64,000 nt of DNA from Pratylenchus scribneri (Eukaryota; Nematoda; Chromadorea; Rhabditida; Pratylenchidae): the NCBI GenBank assembly GCA_030063045.1, contig JAQSEB010000220.1, forward strand, positions 35,303-99,302, written 5' to 3'. Below, piece after piece: positions 54,750-64,000 of this stretch. A program made the position numbers and the translations under genes. Position 1 is the stretch's first letter. Each line of letters opens with the position of its first letter. A model generated the notes under the pieces. It made no database searches. It was not told the DNA's origin and was given only the letters and a program-made list of their open reading frames with translations.

Positions 54750-57700
54750 TCAGATTAGCCTCTCCTCTTTGCCATTGAATATTGCAGTTTGTTGTTGGTT
54801 GGGTGGTTGACTAATTGAATTGGATGAGGGAATTATATGTTGGACATAGTCCGGTTGTTGGAATCGATGCTGATGTTGGGTTTGCATTTCGTAGGCGGCT
54901 GGCTGCAAAAAAAAAATAATTTTAAAAAATTTATTTTAATTTTTTTAATTTAAAAAAATTTTTTAATAAAAAAATCACTTAAAAATGATTTTAAAAGAAT
55001 TTTAAAAAATGGTGAAAAAAATTGAATTATTTATTGATTAAATTTAAAAGTTGAAAATTTTGATTAATTTTTTAATTAAGGAATGCAATTTTTAAAAATT
55101 CAATTTTTAATTTTTTTACAATATTAAAGAAAATATAAAATTAAAAAATTTAGAAATTTTTTACAAAAAAATTTTATTTAATAATTTTTCTAAAAATATT
55201 TTAAATTTGACTGACTCGATATTTTCCATGCAATTGTCGACTCTTCTTCACATATTTTGCAGTGCAAACGCTGCCAGCAATAACCGTGATTAGAACAGCT
55301 GAAAATGAAAAAAGTGGGGACTAAATTACAAATAAATTAAAATATGGAGAATTTAATTAAATTTAAATAATTTTAAATTTTTCAAATTTTAATTATTTTT
55401 TTTTGTACAATTAATAATAATTAATTGTTTAATGCAAATAAAAATTTTCCATAAATAATATTTGATTTATTGTAAAATTTTATGGGTTTAAAATTTTTAT
55501 GAAAAATTCTTTAATAATTTCTTTCTTTTTTAATTATTTATTAATTTGAAATTTATAAAAATCTTAAATACAAAATTAATTCTTAGATAAAATAATAAAA
55601 ATAATTTATTTTACCTAAAATAATGCCACCAATGATGAATACGCGAAGATTGGAAGTTGGCTGATGATGAATCGTGCTACTGCTGAATTTTGATGATGCC
55701 TCGCTGGACTGCGCATTCTGGAATTTATTTTTAATTATTTTAAAATTATTATTTTATTTTTTTGGGATTTTTTAGTCTTTTCGGACCAGCAGAGCCATAT
55801 AATTTTATTAAACGATGGCTTTTTATGACCTCAATTCCATCTTATTAATCATTTTCTTAATCCCAAATGTCAAGAAGATTGAATGCTTTATTAGTAGTGT
55901 CAAAGAATTAAAATGGTCTAAATTCTATATATCAATGCCAAAAATGCCTAATAAGGGCCTTTCCTATTTGTCCTACTATACCCCCACTTTTTGCCTAATC
56001 ACCCTGTCCCCGTCACCGTCACCCATCAATCCAAATATTGTCCCAATCTGTCTTTTTAATTCTACCCTTTTCCTCTCCTGCTGACAAGTGAGGTTTTTTA
56101 CCTTCACATTTTTATCAATTTTCCCACACAATTAATAAAGAATAATTTAAAAAACGAATTTCCCCTTAAACCTATCCCGTTTTTTGGGCCATAGGGAAGG
56201 GCTTAGTCCTCGGGCGAAAGTTAGAGCCTAAGTAAGCCTAGTTGTCGCCCTAAATAACTTTAGCCCTAGATTAGAACTAATTGTGATATGTTAAAATTTT
56301 CCCACCTCTTCACCATTGTGCGCATTTTCACCGCCATCCATGTTGCCATTTCCTACATTTTCTACCATATTTCTTTGTGTGCTACTAATTATTGTTGGTT
56401 GATTTTCCCCTTCGGCTGGTTCCTGCTCCTCCTCTTCTGTCTCGCCCAAATGATTGCCCATTGGCCATTCCGTTGTGGTTGCCTAAAATCAGGAAGAAAA
56501 TAAGAGAATTGGCAAATATATAATTCTTCAAAATCGCTAAAGGATTTTGAGATTTTTTGACTTATTTTTTATGAAATGTTTCTGAGCATTTATTTCATGA
56601 TTTTATGTATTTTTTACGTAGATCATATTCTTGGCTAAAACATAGAAATGTTTTGGATTTCGAAAAAAAAATCTCTCCTCCGAGAACGGGATTACGTTTC
56701 TCGTAAGGAGGTGCGGCATTTTGACGAAAATTTCCTCAAGCATTTTTACCTCTGGTACTAATTTAAGACAAGAGTGGATAGGAAGGATATTAATATTTTG
56801 TTTTATTCCCTAAACTCTTGTGCACATTTTGGCTATATTTTCATCTTTATATCTTATTTAGTAAAAATGCTATGATGAAAAATAGGTGGGAACGGACTTT
56901 TGGGACATCCTTTGAATCTATTCTACGACTTTTTAGGACCTAAAAAAACGGTTCTTTATATCCTCAAAAAAATTTACCTTAATTGAGGGTGAAATGCGTC
57001 CACCCCAATTGAATGTTGGCGGCTGCGGTGTTTCTTCTTTCTCTGTTGTTGTTGTTGTTTTCGCGCCAATTGGCTGCCAATGTTGGCCAAATCCATTTGC
57101 AGTTGTTTCGAATTTTGTGGTCGGCGTAGTGGCAAATTTTGTTGGATTTTCTTGAGCGATGGTTGATGTCCAAAGAAGTGGAAATCGTGTGAAAATGCGC
57201 GACGAATTGTTGGAAGCAATATTTTCATTGGGAGGAGGCTGGAAAATTAATTAATAATTAATTAAATTAAAGTTATTTATTTAAAAAAAGTTTATAAGAC
57301 ATTGGAATGAAATTACCAAAATCAATTTTTAAGTAAATAATATCCTTAAATTTTAGTGAATTTGCCACTAATATTAATTAAAATAAGTTGATTATTAATG
57401 AAAGAATTATTGAATTTGATAGAAATCTGGTATAATTAGGCAAAAAATTGTGCCAAAAATTTTTTCATAAATCTAATGAGGGCGCAAAATATATATATGT
57501 TACGGCCAAAAGTGGAAATCGGCCAAAACTGGTTTTGGCCGGCCAAAACTGGTTTTGGCCGATTTCCACTTTTGGCCGTAACATATATATATATATATAG
57601 GATTTAAAATTTAATTTAAAGCATGGCTAATTTAAGCCTAAATTTAGTTCAATCCTCTGCCTAAACCTAAACCCAAGCTTAAATAATAAGTAATATTTGT

Positions 57701-60700
57701 CAGATTATATGACCACAATTTTACGACAAAAAAAATTTTCCAAAAAATTAAATTAGAGATTAAAAATTTAAATTAATAATTGTGAACATTTTATTAATTA
57801 TCCCTGTTCAATTTAATATTCACCTCTGCCGTGGTTGACCAAAACAATGACTGCTGAGGAGGTGGTTTTGTTGGCCTAGTCAACACAACATTCTCATTAT
57901 TTGTCTGCTCATTATTAGGTGAAATTGTAGTAGTTTGAGCCAATTCTCCCTGGCCATTGCCATTTGCACCTTCAATTTCGGCACCCGGTGGAATTTGTTG
58001 CGTTTGCCGTTCAAATCCAGCATCCAATTCATCGTGGCCACCGCTCAGACCAATTTGACGGCTTAATTGGTCATTGGATTCAGCGGAAACCGGGAATTGG
58101 GTTGGCGGTTTATTTGGTGGTGTTGGCATAAAATGCGAGGAATTATTGGCGGCTTTTTTATTATTTAGATTAGATGATTGATTTTTTGCCGAGACGAATG
58201 GAGGCGGAGATGGTGGACTATGGTTGAGCATGGCCAACAAATCTTCGGTCACTTCATCTGCTAACAAACAAAGCAGAAAAATTTTAGAATATTTTAAAGG
58301 TATTTATGGATTTTTTAAAATGATTTTTATAGGTTTTGTGTTCCAACTTTTGACTGAAAATATCAGTTAACATTCCTTATCCGGGAATTTTAGAAAATAT
58401 TTATTTTGGGGAAAAAAATGACGAAGATTATAATGGTTCAGAAGTTTATCCAAAATCCATGATCTAAAAACCGTAAGTCCAATTGATAAGTCTGACAACA
58501 TTATTTGATAATGATTGTCAAAGATTTAACCAATTCTAACTTATCAAGTCGAAAATCAAAATTGGTTTAAAATTGTGTTACCACATTTGCAGATGAAATC
58601 GTCTTGTGCAGATGGTGATAAAGCTATTGTAGAATTGTTTGTGGCATTTTATTAGTCATAAAATTAGCTACAAAATGACATCAAAAGCTTTGACCAATAT
58701 TGAATATACACTGAGTTATGGCTAAAAAACGGCCAAAAACATAATTTTAATTAAACCAACGGTTTTTATGGTCATAACTCGGTGAATACACAAAAATGGC
58801 TGATTCTTTTGTTGCCATTTTGTAGCTAATTTTATGACTAATAAAATGTCATAAACAATGCTTCTTCAACTTTACCGCCAGCGGCACCAAACCGTTTCAT
58901 CCGCAAATGGCGGGTCCGCAAAACGCGGCTAGCCGTCCACACTTAAAAAATCCATTACTAATAAGATTATCAAGCTGACTATCCTTATTCGGAAATGTTT
59001 TAGAGTCCAAAATTTCCAATAAATCCTACTAATTTATGCACATTCCTATTGGATGGATTTTAAGTAAGAAAATAATTCTATTTCAATCATATTTGTTCAT
59101 CTTGGTAAGGATATGCCAACATTTATAAAAATTGCCTATATTTTGTAAATGATTTGGCATTGGGCTTATCAAGATTACCCATAAATTTAACAAAACGAAA
59201 GTCCATATTTTAATAAAATTTTCCTATAAAAATGTTAAAATTGAAAGCGTAAAATGATTGATTTACCGGATGTTGGAATGCCGGTTGTGGACAAAATTGT
59301 GGGCAATTTGGCGGTTGCCTCTGTCTTGAAGGCTTCATCGGCCTTCTCTTCGACTTCTGTTGGGTTAATTGATGATGTCTTCAATTTGGCGGTATCGCTT
59401 TGAACTGTGGATGAAATCAAAGTGCGCAAAGATGTGGAAGAAGGATTTGGAATTGCTGTTGAAGCTGCAAAAAATTTAGATTTTAAAAAACGGAATTTAT
59501 AAATTTAATATTTTTCCTAGAATAAAAGATATTTAATTATTTAAATGAAAAATATTATTTTATTCATAAATTTTTATATAGCCACAGTCATTTGACAATG
59601 ATGAAGGGAATTCGCAATAGAATTTTAAAAAAATTCCGAGGATTGAAATTAATTTTTCCGAAAAAAAATTTAGTGAGAATTTTAATTTCTTCCTTAATTA
59701 AGGATTCAGATTCTGGAGAATATTGTATATTTATTTTCTCTTTTAATACAGAATCCCCCTAATAATTCCCCACACTCTCTCTACTTTGAGGACTCATAGC
59801 TTTTGGAAGCGAATTAAAAAAATTTTACTATGTTTTCTTAGTTACTTAAAAAACACCCTGCAATAATATAGTCAAAAAATGTCCAAAAAAAATTAAGAAG
59901 TTATAAATTCCCAAATTTTCCCAATTTTTGAGGGGTTGAAAAATAATTTCCCAAAGGGTATTAAAAGAGAATAATTTGTTGTGTTCAAAAATTCAGAAAA
60001 TATCCTTCCGAGGGGGATCGGATGGGAATTCTAAAATTGGTGTCGAAAATCCCGAAAATATTTTTGCAAAATTATAAAATGCTCAAAAATCTCCTCCCAA
60101 AAAATTATGTTTTTCCACCTTTTTCAACATCAGAAGAAATTGAATCCATTGATGTTGTTGTTTTAATCAATGTAGAAATTGATGGTGAACTTTTCATTGT
60201 AGTCGATATGCCTGATTCCGCGCCCAATGTGGACAAATGGACCATTTGAATGGGTGAACCGTGGTTAGAGGATGCATTTGATTCGGGCCGATTGTAGTGA
60301 AGCATTTTGTGATGGTGATGACCGTCATCGTTTTCTTCTGCTTTGGCTTCTTCTTTTGTGCTAGCCGCATTTTGGCCCAATGATGAGGCAGAAATGGTTG
60401 TGCCAGTTGCTGATTGCTCATTGCTTCCTTCATGACTGTCTAAAAATTTGCGAAATGGATTCAAATTTTAATGATTTGGAAAATAACATACATGAAATTC
60501 ATTTTTATTTTTTCTTTTATATTTATTTTAAAAATGAATCGCAAGTACAAAAGTTCTTATTAGTTGGTAATCTATTCAAATAATGAGACCCGATGAGTAT
60601 GAATTCTAAAATTTATTAAATTATGTCATTTTAAATCTTACTAAGATTTATAGAAAGTCAGGATTTTTAAGTCTTAAACTAATTTTTTGGACACATTGCA

Positions 60701-63646
60701 TCGATTAGAATAGCACATAAATAACGTTTTTAGCATTTATTCATATTTTTGGTATAATTTTTAAATGAATTTTACTTAATTTTAGCAATTTTTCGAGTGG
60801 AAATTTCATTGTAAATACAATAAAAAGCCAAAAAATTACCTATTTTGACCTTATCGGAACCTATTTTAGTAAATTTCATGAAAAAAAACTAGATAGTTTT
60901 AAAATTTTTGCGGGACCTAAAAATCCGCTTTATAATTATTTTATTAGATTTTAGGTAATGATTTAATTTTTGAGACTGGATATGTTTTTAAAAATAAAAG
61001 ATAATTAAATTAATTAAAAATAATTTAAAAATCGACCAATAATTTCCATGCCCATGCCAGTGAAAAGTTGGAATTGTGGTGTATTTATGACGGAAACGGG
61101 CCTTGCTGATGATGCCGATTGTTGTTGTTGTTGAGGATGGAGACGGCGATCGGCTGTCAATTGGCTGAAATTTTTATAAATAATTAATTAGAATGAAAAT
61201 TCTTTTAAAATTTTGATCTTATTATGTTTATGCTCAAATAAAAATTTTAGGCAATAGTTCCAAAAAATGGTGAAAGATTTTGAATTATATTTGACCATCT
61301 TAATTAGGTAATATTCTAACATTTACAAATGCGACCTATCCATTGGTAAATGTTGGCACAAAATGGCTTGTCAAGATTGGAATAAATTGAACAAAATTAA
61401 GGCCAATATTCATACTTATAAGTATTTAGCATTCCAATTTACCAAAATGGTATATTATATCCGTTATACAAGGGCAGATTGGAAAAAATTTTTTGAGATT
61501 CATATTTTATTACCCTTAGTTGCTTGTAAAACTTTGAAAAAACATGATTTTAGGTGATTTTAGGGTTGAATAATTTTGGGGATAACCTAGGTAATTTTGA
61601 GGGGAAAAAATCTGCCCCTGAGCCCGTAGTACGGGCTCTGGGGATAAATAGGTACAAAAAAAAATATATTTATTTCTTAAAATTATAGAATTACAAAAAT
61701 CGAAATTTTGGCCCAAGGGAAAATAGTGTAATAAAGTGAAAATCAGGTAAAAATTCTTTATAATTATTTTAGGATGAAATATAAATTTCGCCAAATTTAC
61801 CTTGGAATTCAATAATAATAATTTATGAATTATCGAAATTTTTGTCCAGAGGAAAAAAGCATGCAAAAATTCTTTTGTAATTAATTTTTTGGGTGGAATA
61901 ATATTAAATTTTGGATAATGGATAATTTACCCTGGAATAAATTTTAATAATTTATAAATTATTTTTACCCATTTTCTGCTGCTGAATTGCTGGCCACAGT
62001 TGTTGCCAAAATGGATTCAATTCCACCGCCTGCGGATTTGCTCATTTTCATTGGCCCTTTCGTTTTTCCACCCTTTCCATTGTTTTTTATGATAGCAGCA
62101 GATTCGTCGGATGATGAATCGGCATTTTCTATAATTAATGAATAATTCCATTAATTGGAAAAATAATTCTTATTTTAATAAATATTATTTTTCCTAACAG
62201 TAAATTCGAATTCCTCGTAATTCCTAATTATGATACGACCCAAACTTTTTCAATTTTAAATCAAGTTTATTCGAAAAATAAATTCCAATTCGAGATTAAC
62301 TTTATAAACTAAAAAGATGTCTAGTAAAATTTTTTGGATAGGATGCACTATAATTACGGGCCAGAACGTTTTAGTCCCCACGTTTTAGTCCCCACATTTT
62401 AGTCCCCGCGTTTTAGTCCCAGTACACGTTTTAGTCCCCATTTTTCCCTTGTATTTCGGCCTAAAAACAGGTATTTCGAGGTTTTCGCCTATGGAGAATC
62501 CGAATTTGGCATTAGTTTTTCATTATCTGTATTGGTCGAACCGGTATGGTTTACAAACCGGTTTCGAAAAAATTGTTCGTTATTATTTTGGGACATATTA
62601 TATATAATTCGACGCGGCTCGACGAGCTGATTGCGAATCTGCCACTGGTTTCGAATAAAACACAAAACTAAAAGAGTTATGGCCATCTCAGTCAGGTGGT
62701 TCACATATATACACCCCATGAAATTATAAATGGCCATAACTTTTTTTAGTTTTGAGTTTTATATGAAACAAAGAGCAGATTCGCAATCAGCTCATTGAGC
62801 CGCGTCGATTGATGTATAATATGTCCCAAAATACCCAAGTTCAATTTTTTCGAAACTGGTTTATAAACCGCTAACAGTTCAGGAAATTTGCATAGTGAAA
62901 AATAAATGCGAAATTCGGCTTCTACATAGTCGAAATCCTAAAATTCATGTTTTTAGGCCGAAATACAAGGGAAAAAATGGGGACTAAAACGTATACTGGG
63001 ACTAAAACATGGGGACTAAAATGTGGGGACTAAAACATTACCGACCGCTATAATTAGGCAATATCGTCATTTATTATTAAATAAGAAAAATATATTTTTT
63101 TTGTATTTATATTATTTATTTTACCTGTTTTGCACTTAAATTAAATTTGAGATTTTTCTTTATTCAAAAATTTGATGGAATTTAATTAAAATGAATTTAA
63201 AACTAAAATAGGCCAGCAGATCCGATTTTAAAAAGTAATGGATTTTAATTTTAATATTTCGGATTTTAAAAAAATTGTCGATTTTCGGTTTCTCTTATTT
63301 CGGTTTAAAGAGCAAAAATTCCGATTTTTAATTGCATCGATTTTCTGAAACCGTAAATCCCCATACCGTTTCCCAATCGAATTGTCACCGCTGGCACTGT
63401 TGATGTGCTTTTTTGTGCCAAAAATGGTTGTTCATCCCCATCGGCATCCGGATGAGTTTGATTTTCGGTTTCCTCCTCTTCCGTTGCCTCTTCTGGTGAT
63501 GCCAATGAGGATTCGGAGCCTTGGCCAGAAATTTCCTCCACATGGCCCGCAGTCAAATTGGATGGGGAGAATGGTGGTGATGCCGGTGCCATTGCGGGGA
63601 CAGGATGTTGTTGTGGAAGGGAATGAAATCGGAGAGGTTGTCTCTG
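54750..63646 (-). CDS. Crumbs/EAT-20-like transmembrane protein, 3' part (766 codons in 11 exons)
   Basis: Exons 63646-63367, 62128-61969, 61164-61037, 60439-60119, 59464-59267, 58260-57824, 57238-56978, 56482-56306, 55717-55615, 55298-55216 and 54902-54750 all have GT/AG borders and matching phases, giving 2,301 nt. The ectodomain seen here is a long Ser/Thr/Pro/Glu-rich, mucin-like stretch with Gln and His runs and no EGF repeat. A single membrane span (VFIIGGIILAVLITVIAG) bridges the third- and second-last exons. The tail has KKSRQLHGKYRPAAYE, matching the FERM-binding juxtamembrane motif of Crumbs, and ends KEERLI, the Crumbs PDZ-binding terminus. Crumbs proteins organise apical polarity; C. 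elegans EAT-20 is a small relative. The 5' exons, possibly with EGF domains, lie beyond the window. Every intron of notable length hosts repeats. Confidence 0.82.
55935..56276. mobile_element. Interspersed element, copy 2 (Crumbs-like intron)
   Basis: Shares with 4751-5119 the order ATCAATGCC, GGGCCTTTCCTATT, CCCCCACTTTTTGCCTAATC, CCAATCTGTCTTTTTAA, AATTAATAAAGAA, GGGCTTAGTCC and AACTTTAGCCC. It is diverged, and the GC-rich end hairpin of copy 1 is decayed. Confidence 0.7.
57491..57590. mobile_element. 100-bp near-perfect palindrome in AT repeats
   Basis: Centred between 57540 and 57541, the two 50-bp arms are complementary except at two positions. Each arm reads outwards GGCCAAAAC, GGCCGATTTCCAC, TTTTGGCCGTAACATATAT. 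The outer ends merge with (AT) runs, as expected for an element that targets TA. No loop is present, so it can form a cruciform. Confidence 0.85.
58430..58583. repeat. Family A half copy
   Basis: GACGAAGATTATAATGGTTC, ATCCATGATCTAAAAACC, CCAATTGATAAGTCTGAC and TTTGATAATGATTGTC follow the left arm of family A. The right arm is absent; the family B foldback begins directly after. Confidence 0.5.
58584..58909. repeat. Foldback family B copy 2 (Crumbs-like intron)
   Basis: Arms of about 95 bp begin CATTTGCAGATGAAA and end TTTCATCCGCAAATG. A perfect 33-bp segment of the stem starts CATTTTATTAGTCATAAAA. The loop side holds GAGTTATGGC and GTCATAACTC. Same block order as the copy at 21,222-21,530. 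Confidence 0.78.
62357..63047. mobile_element. 691-bp long-inverted-repeat element with 9-bp target duplication
   Basis: Identical 9-mers CTATAATTA flank it (62348-62356 and 63048-63056). The ends are CGGGCCAGAACG and, inverted, CGGTCGGTAATG, followed by several copies of TTTTAGTCCCC. The whole element is a foldback: GGGACATATTATATATAATT and the GACGCGGCTC/GAGCCGCGTC pair lie in the stem, with a short centre near 62,700. A 9-bp duplication and long inverted repeats fit a non-autonomous Mutator-like (MULE) element. No transposase. Confidence 0.83.
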
Positions 63647-64000
63647 CTAAAAAATAATTAATTAGTGGAAAATTCTTATGTTATGGGATATTTTATAATA
63701 TAAATATTTCCAATTTTCAGTAATAAAATATTAAATTCTCAATTAAAATTGGAATTCAAAAGTATAATGCGGCTCAAATTCATTATTTTTTATTTAAATT
63801 TAAAATACATTTTTATTGTGAATATTAGGATGGATCATGAATGTTAGCCTTCATTTTATTGAATTTTTGTCACCAAAGAATTATAAATTTTGACATTGCC
63901 CACCAAAATGGGCAAATAAGTTCTAATGCTTATTAGATCCGAAAATTACAATGGAAAAAAATATTGATATTTTTCTGTTATCTGTCGTCAGATTTGAAAA
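63647..64000. other. Intron or upstream sequence of the Crumbs-like gene
   Basis: AT-rich sequence upstream of the first exon seen (acceptor TTTTTTAG at 63,647-63,654 on the minus strand). No further exon before the window ends. Confidence 0.5.

Overview
This window looks like a piece of a nematode nuclear genome. The composition is AT-rich and there are many short spliced introns. The gene families fit: an animal-type phospholipase D with PX and PH domains, and a Crumbs-like membrane protein ending in ERLI. It also carries BEL/Pao retroelements whose envelope region resembles a phlebovirus glycoprotein, a combination known from nematode elements. The species cannot be named from sequence alone.

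Layout: (1) 1-12,457 is a satellite array of roughly 146-150-bp monomers, each with a short near-perfect palindrome, organised in higher-order blocks and interrupted by one 369-bp insertion. (2) 13,846-16,447 is a complete seven-exon cyclophilin gene (+). (3) 16.5-20.1 kb has no gene but holds a nested foldback element, a hAT-type MITE inside TCATC repeats with an 8-bp duplication, and a 22-25-bp minisatellite. (4) 20,110-25,340 (-) is a decayed, truncated phospholipase D pseudogene: PX and PH exons can be followed, the catalytic HKD half is missing, and its introns are full of palindromic repeats. (5) 25,790-26,523 (+) is a small three-exon nucleoside diphosphate kinase-like gene, followed at once by an inverted, intron-less degenerate copy of itself. 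(6) 27.8-31.7 kb holds two nearly identical copies of an unrecognised 309-aa gene (-), each with its own TATA box, alternating with 125-bp tandem repeats. (7) 31.7-33.2 kb is a minisatellite.

(8) 33,440-53,356 (-) is an unrecognised seven-exon gene. One of its introns is swollen to 17.7 kb by two very young LTR elements. The first (33,935-46,533, +) is a complete BEL/Pao element with an uninterrupted 3,606-residue Gag-protease-RT-RNase H-integrase-envelope reading frame and LTRs that differ at one base. The second (46,691-50,976, -) has 311-bp repeats that also differ at one base and an intact 1,087-codon frame. It encodes a Gag-like N-terminus fused directly to an altered integrase and a phlebovirus-like envelope, with no protease, RT or RNase H. 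It is the most unusual object in the window. (9) 54,750-63,646 (-) is the 3' part (eleven exons, all phases compatible) of a Crumbs/EAT-20-like transmembrane protein. Its introns hold a 100-bp near-perfect palindrome, two dispersed repeats and a 691-bp long-inverted-repeat element with a 9-bp target duplication.

Exon structures were built by hand from splice signals, reading phase and remembered family features; nothing was aligned against a database. Boundaries of palindromic repeats are approximate.
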